A DNA stretch of 56,902 nucleotides from an uncultured Bacilli bacterium (GCA_948874605.1 CAQRXS010000001.1:1-56902), one strand, 5' to 3'; shown: positions 35,753 to 45,187, counted from the first letter of the stretch. The notes: a model not told the origin generated them from the letters alone. Made by a program: numbers and translations.

Positions 35753-37411
35753 TTAAAATGCTCCAGACCAAGAACTATGCGTTGGTTTATTTGCAGCACA
35801 ACGAGAATACATGAGATTGATATTTGAACCATCTTTTCTCACAAAATTATCCCCATATATTATAGACTCAAGTCTAGAATTATCATAAAACATACCAGAC
35901 ATATTTGTTGTATTTGAAGTATCAAAACTTCTAACATCTAAACTTATTAAACTATTGCAACCTCGAAACATATCAGACATATCAGTTACACTCGATGTAT
36001 CAAAATTACTTACATTTAAACTAGTTAAGCCATTACAATTATAAAACATACTAGACATATCAATAACGTTAGAAGTGTTAAAATTACTTACATCCAAATA
36101 AGTCAAACTACTACAATTATTAAACATATAAGTCGTAGTTGTTGCAAGCGAGGTATCAAAATTACTTAGATCTAAACTTACTAAACTACTACAATGCCCG
36201 AACATAAAATTCATGAATGTTACATTAGATGTATCAAAGTTACTTAGATCTAAACTTGTTAGACTACTACAGCCATTAAACATATAAGACATATCAGTTA
36301 CACTCGACGTATCAAAACTATTTAAATTTAAACTTGTTAAATCCGTACAACGAGAAAACATATCACTCATAGTTGTTACACTCGAAGTATCAAAATTACT
36401 TAAATCTAAACTTACTAAACTATTACAATCTCGAAACATATAAGACATATCAGTTACACTTGAAGTATCAAAATTGCTTAAATCTAAACTTGTTAAATTC
36501 TTACACTCTCGAAACATCTGAAACATACTTGTCACGTTCGTAGTATCTAAATATTCCATACCTTCAATCTCAACTAAATTTTCAAATCCATAAAACAACC
36601 CAGAGCTATCCGAATTTAAGACTAATTTTTTATTACTTTGTAAATATGCGGTATAAGTATTCCCATCTTCATTAGGTACTACATATGACATAATACTTTC
36701 ATCTTGTGTAGTGGATTCATCACTTATTTTAATCGAATTCTCAAGATTTTTTAATTCATTTTGAATCACTATTTTCGTAATACTACTTTTATATTCCCAC
36801 AGTCCTTCTGTCTCATTATAAGAAACAGTCCGTAACATTCCAGGTGCCTTTAATGCTTCATTTATATAACTAGAATTAATAGTAATTTTGCCCTGCCATA
36901 TTGCATTTTGAGTATTAGGGGTATCAAACATTACCGATTCATCCAACCAAGCTCTAAGATCATATTCCTTTTCTTCATTAACATCTAAATACCAGCTCTC
37001 TAAGGTATACGCACTTTGAGCATTCTCTAAAACAGGAGATGCTTCAGGATTTTTTGTTAAAATCTTAGCTTTTTCATCATTTAATTTTACTTTTAAATAA
37101 TTGATATCCAATGTAGATTGTTCTAGTGTTTCCAATGCAATGCTATAACTTGCAAATGCCTCACAATTATTTTTAATTTTAAATTTATATGGCATTAAAG
37201 TGGTACCTTCCATATCCGTGATAGGATAAGCATTTTCTAAATTTATATTCGTTCCATCTTCTTCCAAAAAGGTAATGCTAAAACAACCTGAAGATATCTT
37301 ATTTGTTGTCTCCTGCTGTAATGAAACTTGCCATAAAGCAAAACTTGAACCCACCATCAAAATTACAAGTAGAATGAGCATAGATACAAAAAAACCTTTT
37401 TTAACTTTCAT
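35753..37411 (-). CDS. BspA-like leucine-rich surface protein, copy A
   Basis: This protein has 552 residues and the same plan as its neighbour: a signal/anchor (FFVSMLILLVILMVGSSFALW), a TasA/camelysin-like head, nine DUF285 repeats near residues 285-515, and the conserved tail GDNFVRKDGSNINLMYSRCA. The heads and tails of the two copies are nearly identical while the repeats differ, which suggests repeats diverge or recombine faster. The RBS is AAAGGAG, 10 bases from the ATG, better than in copy B. The promoter spacer carries a G7 run that could change length. Surface location is inferred from the signal and the family. Confidence 0.8.
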   Translation of the reverse strand: MKVKKGFFVSMLILLVILMVGSSFALWQVSLQQETTNKISSGCFSITFLEEDGTNINLENAYPITDMEGTTLMPYKFKIKNNCEAFASYSIALETLEQSTLDINYLKVKLNDEKAKILTKNPEASPVLENAQSAYTLESWYLDVNEEKEYDLRAWLDESVMFDTPNTQNAIWQGKITINSSYINEALKAPGMLRTVSYNETEGLWEYKSSITKIVIQNELKNLENSIKISDESTTQDESIMSYVVPNEDGNTYTAYLQSNKKLVLNSDSSGLFYGFENLVEIEGMEYLDTTNVTSMFQMFRECKNLTSLDLSNFDTSSVTDMSYMFRDCNSLVSLDLSNFDTSSVTTMSDMFSRCTDLTSLNLNSFDTSSVTDMSYMFNGCSSLTSLDLSNFDTSNVTFMNFMFGHCSSLVSLDLSNFDTSLATTTTYMFNNCSSLTYLDVSNFNTSNVIDMSSMFYNCNGLTSLNVSNFDTSSVTDMSDMFRGCNSLISLDVRSFDTSNTTNMSGMFYDNSRLESIIYGDNFVRKDGSNINLMYSRCAANKPTHSSWSGAF

Positions 37412-37434
37412 ATAGTACCTACTCCTTTAGTATA

Positions 37435-37465
37435 AGGATACCATACCCTCCCCCCCTAAAGTCAA
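37435..37465 (-). promoter_or_regulatory. Promoter of BspA-like gene A with G7 spacer tract
   Basis: Minus strand TTGACT (37460-37465), a 19-base spacer containing seven G residues (37450-37456), and TATCCT (37435-37440) with an extended TGG. A homopolymer inside a too-long spacer is the arrangement of phase-variable promoters, although seven is a short run. Confidence 0.5.
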
Positions 37466-37493
37466 GTTACAAATTCTTTACGTCATTTAAAAA

Positions 37494-37520
37494 TTAAAAA
37501 AACACTCCAAAAAGGAATGT
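37494..37520 (-). terminator. Terminator copy 3 (end of the ribosomal operon)
   Basis: Same hairpin as at 33953 and 35725, here CATTCC-TTTTT-GGAGTG with a T tail, just after rplQ. Confidence 0.8.
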
Positions 37521-37528
37521 CTTTTATA

Positions 37529-37870
37529 TTAAACTAATTCTAACTTAACTTGTAAAGCGTCATCGCCAATACGTTCAGTAATCTTAATTATTCTTGTATA
37601 TCCACCATTACGATCTTTATATTTAGGTGCAAGTTCATTAAATATTTTGCTTACTACCTCATTATCATTATGAAAGAATGCTAAAGCTTTACGACGAGAT
37701 ACTAGCGTACCTCTTTTTCCATAAGTAATCATTTTTTCAACAAATTTTCTCACTTCTTTTGCTCTAGCTTCTGTTGTAATAACACTGCCATTTAAAACTA
37801 CTGTTTTTGAAAGTCCTGCTAAAATACTTCTTCTGTGACGAGTTTCTCTTCCTAATTTTCTATAAGCCAT
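37529..37870 (-). CDS. rplQ: 50S ribosomal protein L17
   Basis: 113 residues; starts MAYRKLGRETRHRRSILAGL, the family signature, with GKRGTLVSRRKAL in the middle. It sits at the peptide exit side of the large subunit. It is the last gene of the S10-spc-alpha operon, 14 bases after rpoA, and is followed by terminator copy 3. Length is normal for the Bacillus-type short L17. Confidence 0.97.
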   Translation of the reverse strand: MAYRKLGRETRHRRSILAGLSKTVVLNGSVITTEARAKEVRKFVEKMITYGKRGTLVSRRKALAFFHNDNEVVSKIFNELAPKYKDRNGGYTRIIKITERIGDDALQVKLELV

Positions 37871-37884
37871 ACTAACTAACCTCC

Positions 37885-38829
37885 TTAATCACGGAACTTA
37901 AGTCCCATTTCATCTACTTTATCTAATACTTCTTTTAAAGATTTCTTTCCTAAATTACGAATCTTCGTAACTTCAACCTCTTTTTTATTGATTAAATCTT
38001 GAACCGTATGAATTCCTGCTCTTTTCAAACAGTTATAAGCACGAACTGAGAACTCAATTTCTTCAATTGGAGTTTCCAAAGTTTTTGTAATTGTATCAAT
38101 TTTCTTTTCGCTCATAAGACCAGCAACATCACTAATAGCATTTAAATCAGCTACAATACTAAAATGTTCAATTAAAATCTTAGCAGCAAGAGCCATACAT
38201 TCTTCTGGAGAAATGCTTCCGTTTGTTTCAACTTCAACAATTAATTTATCATAATTTTCATTATGTCCAACACGAGCACTCTCTACTTCATAGTTTACTC
38301 TCTCAACTGGAGAATACAAAGAATCAATAGCAATTACTCCTGGTTTATCTTGAGCATACATTCTTTGATTTTCTTTTGAATCTACATACCCACTACCATT
38401 ATTGCAAGTAAGTTCCATAGAAATTTTTCCACCTTCAACCAAGTTACATATTACAAAGTCAGGATTAACGATTTCTATATCAGCATCGCACTCAATCATT
38501 CCAGCAGTAACAGGTCCTTCACTATCAGCTTCAAGTCTTAAAATATGAGGTTCTTCCGTATGATTTTTTAGAACTACACTCTTAAGATTCAAAATGATAG
38601 AAGTTACATCTTCATATACACCATCTATTTTTTGGAATTCATGTTGAACACCATCTATTTTTACAGTAGTAAAAGCACATCCAGGCATACTACCTAACAT
38701 AACACGACGAAGCCCAGTACCAATTGTTTGCCCGAAACCTCTTTCTAATGGCTCTAATTCAAATTTTCCAAAATGATTACTATCTTGGTATTCTGTAATT
38801 TTATATTCTGGTTTTTCAAATTTAATCAT
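37885..38829 (-). CDS. rpoA: RNA polymerase subunit alpha
   Basis: 314 residues. The N-terminal dimerisation domain (EPLERGFGQTIGTGLRRVML, then SMPGCAFTTVKIDGVQHEF) is followed by a linker and the C-terminal DNA-binding domain with LKRAGIHTVQDLINK and IRNLGKKSLKEV. The alpha subunit starts assembly of RNA polymerase and contacts UP elements and activators. It lies between rpsK and rplQ, as in other Bacilli. Length is normal. Confidence 0.98.
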   Translation of the reverse strand: MIKFEKPEYKITEYQDSNHFGKFELEPLERGFGQTIGTGLRRVMLGSMPGCAFTTVKIDGVQHEFQKIDGVYEDVTSIILNLKSVVLKNHTEEPHILRLEADSEGPVTAGMIECDADIEIVNPDFVICNLVEGGKISMELTCNNGSGYVDSKENQRMYAQDKPGVIAIDSLYSPVERVNYEVESARVGHNENYDKLIVEVETNGSISPEECMALAAKILIEHFSIVADLNAISDVAGLMSEKKIDTITKTLETPIEEIEFSVRAYNCLKRAGIHTVQDLINKKEVEVTKIRNLGKKSLKEVLDKVDEMGLKFRD

Positions 38830-38851
38830 ATATTAACATTCCTTTCCAACA

Positions 38852-39235
38852 TTAATTTCTAGGTCTTTTTGGTGGACGACATCCATTATGAGGAATAGGT
38901 GTTTCATCTACAATACTTGTTACTTCTAATCCTACAGCTTGTAATTGACGAATCGCATTTTCTCTTCCAGCTCCTAAGCCTTTTACACGAACTTCTACTT
39001 TTTTTACTCCGCATTCCATAGCTGCACGTCCAGCAGCTTCTGCACTATTACCAGCGGCATAAGGTGTTTTCTTTTTTGAACCTTTATAACCAATAGTTCC
39101 AGCACTAGCCCAACTTATAACATTACCATCTTTATCTGTAATAGTAACAATTGTATTATTATAATTTGATTTGATATGAGCAACAGCTTCTGGAATATTC
39201 TTCTTAACTTTTCTTTTTCTTCTATTATATGCCAT
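38852..39235 (-). CDS. rpsK: 30S ribosomal protein S11
   Basis: 127 residues with the N-terminal basic stretch [32 protein letters not shown], and the conserved end [13 protein letters not shown]. It lies in the small-subunit platform near the mRNA exit. It is 11 bases after rpsM and precedes rpoA. Length is normal. Confidence 0.98.
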   Translation of the reverse strand: MAYNRRKRKVKKNIPEAVAHIKSNYNNTIVTITDKDGNVISWASAGTIGYKGSKKKTPYAAGNSAEAAGRAAMECGVKKVEVRVKGLGAGRENAIRQLQAVGLEVTSIVDETPIPHNGCRPPKRPRN

Positions 39236-39246
39236 AAATAAACCTC

Positions 39247-39621
39247 CTATTTACCTACTTTTTTCTTATTAGCAACTACTTTACCCTTACCTTTTCTTGT
39301 ACGAGCATTGCGGCTAGTTCTTTGTCCTCTAACAGGAAGTCCTTTTTTATGACGAACTCCTTGATAAGAGTTAATTTCCATTTTTTCTTTAATACTCATT
39401 TGAACTTCACGACGAAGATCTCCTTCAACTACATGATTATCAATTTCTTTACGTAACGCCTGAATATCTTCTTCTGTCAAATCTTTAACTTTGCGATCCC
39501 GAGGAACTCCAGCATTTTCACAAATTGTGATTGCTAAGCTTCTTCCGATACCATAAATAGCTGTTAAACCGATACAAACATGTTTTTCATTTGGTAATTC
39601 AATATTTTTAATTCTTGCCAT
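39247..39621 (-). CDS. rpsM: 30S ribosomal protein S13
   Basis: 124 residues; [20 protein letters not shown] start, YGIGRSLA helix-two-turns-helix motif, and the basic tail [19 protein letters not shown]13 forms bridges to the large subunit and touches P-site tRNA. It follows rpmJ directly and ends in a typical lysine-rich C terminus. Confidence 0.98.
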   Translation of the reverse strand: MARIKNIELPNEKHVCIGLTAIYGIGRSLAITICENAGVPRDRKVKDLTEEDIQALRKEIDNHVVEGDLRREVQMSIKEKMEINSYQGVRHKKGLPVRGQRTSRNARTRKGKGKVVANKKKVGK

Positions 39622-39631
39622 ATACTAACCT

Positions 39632-39748
39632 CTACTTTCCTTGTTTTTGTTTGTGTTTTGGATTTTCACAAATAACCATTACTTTCCCATTTCTTCTAAT
39701 AGTCTTACATTTTTGACAAATATGTTTTACAGATGCTCTAACTTTCAT
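39632..39748 (-). CDS. rpmJ: 50S ribosomal protein L36
   Basis: 38 residues: [20 protein letters not shown] then [18 protein letters not shown]. The zinc ligands C11, C14, C27 and H32 are all present, so this is the zinc-binding form. It lies between infA and rpsM, the normal place, with an AGGTAAAT-like site upstream. Confidence 0.97.
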   Translation of the reverse strand: MKVRASVKHICQKCKTIRRNGKVMVICENPKHKQKQGK

Positions 39749-39761
39749 AAATTTACCTCCA

Positions 39762-40049
39762 TTATCTTTTATTCCATGTAATTCGCCCACGTGTTAAATC
39801 ATAAGGAGAAAGTTCAATAGTGACTGTATCACCTGGTAGAATACGAATCATATGTACTCGCATTTTACCAGAAACGTAGGCCTCTACAGTATGTCCATTA
39901 GGAAGTTCTACTAAATAATCTCCGCCTTTGATAACATCGATTACTTTTCCTTCCACTTCTATTTTATCAGACTTCGTATTTGCACTCGGTCCTCTTTTCA
40001 CTACATCTTTGCTTTGCAAATTGCTTTTTCGATCATTTCTTTTCGCCAT
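39762..40049 (-). CDS. infA: Translation initiation factor IF-1, N-terminally extended
   Basis: 95 residues, where the family has about 72. The core begins at [20 protein letters not shown] and carries the S1-fold end ([36 protein letters not shown]). About 23 extra residues, rich in K, N and S, precede it. The extension is real by the start evidence: AGGAG sits 8 bases before this ATG, and no other start lies near residue 24. IF-1 occupies the A site of the 30S subunit during initiation. What the extension does is unknown. Confidence 0.93.
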   Translation of the reverse strand: MAKRNDRKSNLQSKDVVKRGPSANTKSDKIEVEGKVIDVIKGGDYLVELPNGHTVEAYVSGKMRVHMIRILPGDTVTIELSPYDLTRGRITWNKR

Positions 40050-40051
40050 AT

Positions 40052-40795
40052 TTATTCTCCTGTTAAAATTTCATAACCATCGTCTGTCACGACAATAGTA
40101 TGTTCAAAGTGACAAGATGGACTCCCATCACGTGTCACAACTGTCCAGTCATTATCTAACATAACAACATCTTTAGCACCTAAATTAAGCATAGGCTCTA
40201 TCGCAAGTGTCATGCCTTTTTTTAAAACTAGTCCAGTATTTTTTTCGCCATAATTTGGAACATCAGGTTCTTCATGCATATTAGTTCCAATACCATGTCC
40301 CACAAGTTCTTCGACAACAGACAAACCATGCGCATGAGCATACTCGGATATCGCATTACCAATATCACCAATACGTGCTCCAGGTTTAACTACTTTAAGA
40401 CCTTCATATAAAGAGGCTTCCGTATCTAAAACCATTTGCCGAATCTCATGAGTAACCTCTCCTACCAAATAAGTTCTTGTCATATCTGACTCATATCCAG
40501 CCTTACGAACAGTAAAATCTAGTTTCACAATATCGCCATTTTTGAGTTTTCTATTTCCTGGTATTCCATGAACAACTTCATCATTAATACAAATACATGC
40601 ACTGGCAGGAAAGCCTTCATATCCCAAACAAGATGGAACTCCTCCATGCTTTATTATAAAATCATGAATTTTTTTATCAAGCTCTTTTGTACTAACACCA
40701 GGCTTGATATATTTTTCCATTTCCTTATGAGCTAAATAATTTATATGTCCTGCTTCTTTCATGAGCTTAATCTCTCGTTCACTTTTAATATTCAC
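40052..40795 (-). CDS. map: Methionine aminopeptidase, type I
   Basis: 247 residues. The five metal ligands are in place: D in VKLDFTV, D in [10 protein letters not shown] in [15 protein letters not shown] in AIEPML, and E in FEHTIVVT. It removes the starting methionine from new proteins. The start is GTG at 40795 with GAGGTG upstream; it overlaps adk by 11 bases, so translation is coupled. Gene order adk-map-infA is the usual one in Firmicutes. Confidence 0.97.
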   Translation of the reverse strand: MNIKSEREIKLMKEAGHINYLAHKEMEKYIKPGVSTKELDKKIHDFIIKHGGVPSCLGYEGFPASACICINDEVVHGIPGNRKLKNGDIVKLDFTVRKAGYESDMTRTYLVGEVTHEIRQMVLDTEASLYEGLKVVKPGARIGDIGNAISEYAHAHGLSVVEELVGHGIGTNMHEEPDVPNYGEKNTGLVLKKGMTLAIEPMLNLGAKDVVMLDNDWTVVTRDGSPSCHFEHTIVVTDDGYEILTGE

Positions 40796-41432
40796 GAATC
40801 ACACCTCGCAATTTTAAAAAAGCTTCTGTTTGATCTAATACATCATTACAAATTACTTGCAAACAATTCTTTTCTCTATAGTACTCTATAATTGGTTCAG
40901 TACTCTTTAAATACGTTTCATAACGTACTAAAAAAGAATCCAGCTTATCATCATCTCTTGTAATTAGTGGATAACCGCAATCATCACATACTTCACTTAC
41001 AAGTGGTCTAAAAGCTTCTTGATTTAAATTGTAACTTCGATAACAATTAGAACAAACTCTTCTTCCCATAACTCGGTCAATAAGTGTCTTCTTATTCACG
41101 TCAATAACAATTACTACGACATCAAAAATCCCCAAGTCGGATAATATTATATCAAGATTCTGTGCCTGATGCAATGTTCTTGGAAAGCCATCTAAAATAA
41201 AAGGTTTTGATTTATCGCGATTCTTAAGTGCCTCTTCTACAAGCGGTAAAATAATCTCATCGCGAACAAGCTCACCAGATTCCAAAATATCTTTTAAAGA
41301 ATCATTTTGAACAGAACAATTTCTTAATATACTGCCTGTTGAAAAATGTTGATAACTGTAGTTTTCTACTAAATAATCACTAAATGTTCCTTTACCAGCC
41401 AAAGGAGGCGCAAGAAATATTACATTTCTCAC
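40785..41432 (-). CDS. adk: Adenylate kinase with altered P-loop
   Basis: 215 residues. It has the NMP-binding DGFPRTLHQA, LID-domain zinc cysteines C127, C130, C149 and C152, and the closing helix region. The P-loop reads APPLAGKGT (8-16), where nearly all relatives have GPPGAGKGT; the Lys and the following GT are kept, so activity is likely but the first Gly and fourth-position Gly are changed. The start is GTG at 41432 (SD GAGGA), overlapping the secY stop by 4 bases. The enzyme balances ATP, ADP and AMP. Confidence 0.95.
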   Translation of the reverse strand: MRNVIFLAPPLAGKGTFSDYLVENYSYQHFSTGSILRNCSVQNDSLKDILESGELVRDEIILPLVEEALKNRDKSKPFILDGFPRTLHQAQNLDIILSDLGIFDVVVIVIDVNKKTLIDRVMGRRVCSNCYRSYNLNQEAFRPLVSEVCDDCGYPLITRDDDKLDSFLVRYETYLKSTEPIIEYYREKNCLQVICNDVLDQTEAFLKLRGVIREY

Positions 41433-42703
41433 TTAATTCCTCTTCTGCTAGCAAAGCTTCTAGAAACTAAACCACTTTGAATTTGTTTATAAGTTTCAAT
41501 AGCAACTCCAACTACAATTAAGATACCTGTTCCACCAATTGCTACGCTTTGATCAAGACCTGTCAAGTTAGAAATCAAGATAGGTAATCCTGCAAGTACA
41601 GCAATAAATATAGAACCCACAAGCGTTAATCTTCCAACAACTTTACTAATATATTTTGTAGTTTCTACACCAGGACGTATCCCTGGAATATAAGCACCAC
41701 TTTTATTTAAGTCTTTACTCATTTCTTCAGGATTCATAGCCATAAAAGTATAAAAATAACTGAAGAAAACAATAAGAGCAATATACAAGATAAAGCCAGT
41801 TGGAGAAGTATACATGATATATTTTGTTACAAAATCAATTGCCGCTGTATTTCCGATAATATTTACAACAATAGATGGAATTGTTAAAAGCATAGACGCA
41901 AATATTACAGGCATTACTCCAGCATAATTAATTCGTAAAGGTAAATAAGATTGCTTATTTCCATATGCACTCACAGTTTTGTTTGCATATTGAATAGGTA
42001 TCTTTCTCTCAGCAAGAGTTATCCAAACAACTCCTACTATAACAGAAACATACATAATTAGATAAAGAATAAAGAATAATATTCCAACCCAATTAGCATA
42101 AGTGCCTGATGTTATGAATGCTTGAAACGCACCAATAAATACTGCCGGCAAAGACAATACAATACTAGCCATAATAAGTAGGGATTGCCCATTTCCAATA
42201 CCTCTACTAGTAATTTGATCTCCAAGCCATAACAAGAAAGATGTACCAGCACTCATAACAAGCGTAATACGCATTGCCATACCTACATCCTTTACACCAA
42301 GTAAAAATACTGTAAGAACATAAGATTGAATAAATGCAAGTATAATACCTAGATAACGAGTAATACGATTAATTTTTTGTCTTCCAACATAACCTTGTTC
42401 TTTTAAATCTTTAAAATAAGGAATAATATCCATTGTTAAGAGTTGAGTAACAATAGAAGCATTAATATAAGGGGTAACACCAAGTCCAAAGATTGAAAAT
42501 TTATCAAATCCTCCACCACTCATCAGGTTAAAGATTCCCAAAAATCCTAAATTACCGTATAAAGTACTAAGCCACCCAGATGCCCATACAATCGTAAGTC
42601 CGCATCCAACTGCATATAAGCCTAATACAAACAAAGTAAATAAAATTCTTTTTCTTAAATCTTTGGCATCAGGTGAGAAAATCCTGAGTGACCCTTTTTT
42701 CAT
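41429..42703 (-). CDS. secY: Preprotein translocase subunit SecY
   Basis: 424 residues with ten hydrophobic segments and the family's signature loops: SIFGLGVTPYINASIVTQLL after the first helices, the plug and pore-ring region, and the cytoplasmic GIRPGVETTKYISKVVGRLT. It forms the membrane channel through which SecA and ribosomes push proteins. It ends at TGA, overlapping the adk start, and begins on the last base of rplO. Length is normal. Confidence 0.98.
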   Translation of the reverse strand: MKKGSLRIFSPDAKDLRKRILFTLFVLGLYAVGCGLTIVWASGWLSTLYGNLGFLGIFNLMSGGGFDKFSIFGLGVTPYINASIVTQLLTMDIIPYFKDLKEQGYVGRQKINRITRYLGIILAFIQSYVLTVFLLGVKDVGMAMRITLVMSAGTSFLLWLGDQITSRGIGNGQSLLIMASIVLSLPAVFIGAFQAFITSGTYANWVGILFFILYLIMYVSVIVGVVWITLAERKIPIQYANKTVSAYGNKQSYLPLRINYAGVMPVIFASMLLTIPSIVVNIIGNTAAIDFVTKYIMYTSPTGFILYIALIVFFSYFYTFMAMNPEEMSKDLNKSGAYIPGIRPGVETTKYISKVVGRLTLVGSIFIAVLAGLPILISNLTGLDQSVAIGGTGILIVVGVAIETYKQIQSGLVSRSFASRRGIK

Positions 42704-43146
42704 TAAATCACCTCAGTATTTCCACCAGACTCTTCAATTTTAGTAACAGCAATACTAGAGAAACGATTTGCTTTAACAGTAAGTTTCTTAGTTAATGTAC
42801 CATTTGCTAAAACTTTCACGCCACTTAATTGTTTCTTAATAATTCCGCGTTCCTTTAAAACTTCAGGAGTAACAACGTCTCCGTCTTCAAAGTACTTATC
42901 TAAATCACTTAAATTAATAACAGCATATTTTGTTTCAAAACGAGTATTTTTAAATCCTCTTTTTGGAATTCTTCTATATAAAGGAGATTGTCCACCTTGG
43001 AACCAAGCACTGATACTTGCTCCACTACGAGCTTTTTGTCCTTTTTCTCCATGAGTAGAAGTCTTTCCCATTCCAGATCCTGGACCATGTCCTACACGTT
43101 TTCTTGTTTTTAATTCTTTTGTCTTAGGTAAACTCTCTAATTTCAT
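42703..43146 (-). CDS. rplO: 50S ribosomal protein L15
   Basis: 147 residues; KTRKRVGHGPGSGMGKTSTH, GEKGQKARSG and GGQSPLYRRIPKRGF mark the family. The gene starts 1 base after rpsE, so rpmD (L30), which normally lies between them, is absent here. The stop overlaps the secY start by one base. It is an assembly protein of the large subunit. Confidence 0.98.
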   Translation of the reverse strand: MKLESLPKTKELKTRKRVGHGPGSGMGKTSTHGEKGQKARSGASISAWFQGGQSPLYRRIPKRGFKNTRFETKYAVINLSDLDKYFEDGDVVTPEVLKERGIIKKQLSGVKVLANGTLTKKLTVKANRFSSIAVTKIEESGGNTEVI

Positions 43147-43147
43147 A

Positions 43148-43654
43148 TTATAACTCCTCTACTTTCTTTCCACGTAAAGCAGCAATTTTAGCTGGAGTTC
43201 GAACAGATTTTAAAGCCTCTAAAGTAGCTTTAGCAACATTAACTTGTGTATTGCTTCCAAGACTCTTAGAAACGATATCTTTAATACCAGCAAGTTCTAA
43301 TACTGCACGAGCAGCACCACCAGCGATAACTCCAGTACCTTCTTTAGCAGGTTTAACAAGTACAACTGCACGACCAACCTTACCAGTAGCTTCATGAGGA
43401 ATCGTACGATTATCCTCAATTGCTACACGAACAACATTTTTATTAGCTGCTTTAGAAGCCTTAGCAATCGCGTCATTAACTTCATTAGCCTTACCAGTAC
43501 CCATACCTACTAAACCTTTACGGTTACCAACTACAACGGTAGCAGAGAAACGAAAATGTCTTCCACCCTTTGTAACTTTAGTAACACGACCAAGGTTAAT
43601 AACTTTTTCTTCCAATAATTTTTTCTTTGGATCCATTTTTTGTGTTCTAGCCAT
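43148..43654 (-). CDS. rpsE: 30S ribosomal protein S5
   Basis: 168 residues with the double-stranded-RNA-binding N-terminal domain ([20 protein letters not shown]) and the conserved [19 protein letters not shown] in the second domain. S5 helps decoding accuracy and mRNA unwinding. SD GGAGGG precedes the ATG. The gene is followed directly by rplO, not rpmD. Confidence 0.98.
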   Translation of the reverse strand: MARTQKMDPKKKLLEEKVINLGRVTKVTKGGRHFRFSATVVVGNRKGLVGMGTGKANEVNDAIAKASKAANKNVVRVAIEDNRTIPHEATGKVGRAVVLVKPAKEGTGVIAGGAARAVLELAGIKDIVSKSLGSNTQVNVAKATLEALKSVRTPAKIAALRGKKVEEL

Positions 43655-43666
43655 ATTCGTACCCTC

Positions 43667-44020
43667 CTAAAACTCTAAGCCGTTTTCACGAGCAGCTTCA
43701 GCAAGCGCAGCTACTCGTCCATGATAAAGATATCCACCTCTATCAAATACGACTTTTTCTATTTTTGCTTTTTTACATTTTTCAGCAATATCTTTTCCAA
43801 CAGCTTTAGCACCATCTATATTCCCGCCATTGATTTTTAAATTCTTAGAAGAAGAACTAACTAAAGTGATTCCCTTTACATCATCAATAACTTGAGCGTA
43901 AATTTCTTTATTAGAACGGAAAACATCTAGTCTTGGACATTCACTTGTTCCACTAATCGTTTTACGTACACGTGCATGACGTCTTAGTCTTGCAACATTC
44001 TTTGATTCTTTCTTTATCAT
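43667..44020 (-). CDS. rplR: 50S ribosomal protein L18
   Basis: 117 residues; [34 protein letters not shown] and [20 protein letters not shown] are family marks. It binds 5S rRNA together with L5. It is 8 bases after rplF and precedes rpsE. Confidence 0.98.
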   Translation of the reverse strand: MIKKESKNVARLRRHARVRKTISGTSECPRLDVFRSNKEIYAQVIDDVKGITLVSSSSKNLKINGGNIDGAKAVGKDIAEKCKKAKIEKVVFDRGGYLYHGRVAALAEAARENGLEF

Positions 44021-44028
44021 ACTATCAC

Positions 44029-44568
44029 CTACTTAGCCGCTTTCTTTCCTTCTTTACGTCTTATATGTTCGCCTTTATATCGAATTCCTTTACCTTTATA
44101 AGGTTCTGGACTTCTTATCTCGCGAATTTTAGCCGCAAATTCAGATACTTTTTGTTTATCAATACCAAATAATTCAATTTCAGTATTACTAACACTAGTC
44201 ACAGAAATTCCCTCAGGTGCAACCATTTCAACTGGATGAGAGAAACCAGCGTTAATTCCAATTTTATTTCCAGAAACGTTAAAACGATATCCGACTCCAA
44301 CAATTTCTAGACTTTTTTTATAACCTTCACTTACACCAATAAGCATGTTTTCAATTAAAGAATTTGTTGTTCCAGCCATAACATTTGCACGAGCTGATGT
44401 ATCAACTGGTTTTGTTAAAACAGAATCCTCTTCAATTGAAACAACCACTAGAGGATCAATTGTAAGTGTAAGTTCGCCTTTACTTGATTTTGTAGTAAAG
44501 ACATTTCCATTTAAACTAGCTTCAACGCCAGTTGGAATTTGAAGTTTTCTATTTGCAATTCTACTCAT
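44029..44568 (-). CDS. rplF: 50S ribosomal protein L6
   Basis: 179 residues in two related domains; [19 protein letters not shown] at the start and the conserved [18 protein letters not shown] near the end. It lies near the factor-binding site of the large subunit. It starts 9 bases after the rpsH stop. Confidence 0.98.
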   Translation of the reverse strand: MSRIANRKLQIPTGVEASLNGNVFTTKSSKGELTLTIDPLVVVSIEEDSVLTKPVDTSARANVMAGTTNSLIENMLIGVSEGYKKSLEIVGVGYRFNVSGNKIGINAGFSHPVEMVAPEGISVTSVSNTEIELFGIDKQKVSEFAAKIREIRSPEPYKGKGIRYKGEHIRRKEGKKAAK

Positions 44569-44577
44569 AATACACTC

Positions 44578-44976
44578 TTACCAAATATAGGCAAGAACTT
44601 CGCCTCCTAACTTAGCTGCTCTAGCTTCTTTATCTGTCATCAATCCCTTACTAGTAGAGATGATAGCAATTCCAAGTCCGTTAAGAACACGAGGAATTTC
44701 ATCAGCTTTTGCATATACACGTAAACCAGATTTACTAATACGTTTTAATCCAGTAATTACTCTTTCTTTACGATCACCATATTTTAAAGTCAAGAACAAT
44801 TTATCACCATTTGTACCTTTAACATATTCATACTCAGCAATATAACCTTCTCTTTTTAAAATTTCAGCAATACCTAAAGTCATTTTTGTACCAATAACTT
44901 CAACTTTATCATATTTTAATTGATTTGCATTACGAATTCTTGTAAGCATATCTGCGATTTTATCTGCTACAAACAT
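44578..44976 (-). CDS. rpsH: 30S ribosomal protein S8
   Basis: 132 residues; [20 protein letters not shown], and C-terminal [18 protein letters not shown], the 16S rRNA-binding signature. In many bacteria S8 also represses the spc operon by binding its mRNA; no such site was identified here. It lies between rpsN and rplF. Confidence 0.98.
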   Translation of the reverse strand: MFVADKIADMLTRIRNANQLKYDKVEVIGTKMTLGIAEILKREGYIAEYEYVKGTNGDKLFLTLKYGDRKERVITGLKRISKSGLRVYAKADEIPRVLNGLGIAIISTSKGLMTDKEARAAKLGGEVLAYIW

Positions 44977-44992
44977 ATCAAACTCCTCCTTC

Positions 44993-45178
44993 CTACCAAC
45001 TTGCCTTTTTTACGCCAGGAATTTTTCCTTCATTTGCTAGTTCTCTAAAGCAAATACGGCATAAATGGTATTTACGTAGAACACCATGAGGTCTTCCACA
45101 ACGTTCGCATCTTGTATAAGCTCTTGATGAAAACTTTGGTGTACGTGATTGTTTCACTTTCAAACTTGTTTTTGCCAT
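44993..45178 (-). CDS. rpsN: 30S ribosomal protein S14, zinc type
   Basis: 61 residues. The zinc ligands C24, C27, C40 and C43 ([11 protein letters not shown] and HLCRICF) are present, so this is the short type-Z form. [11 protein letters not shown] is the normal end. It lies between rplE and rpsH in the standard order. Confidence 0.97.
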   Translation of the reverse strand: MAKTSLKVKQSRTPKFSSRAYTRCERCGRPHGVLRKYHLCRICFRELANEGKIPGVKKASW

Positions 45179-45187
45179 AGTGTCCTC

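Noticed and set aside
35753..37411. BspA-like repeats as a CRISPR or DNA satellite
   Set aside because: The roughly 72-base periodicity follows 24-residue protein repeats in an intact reading frame.
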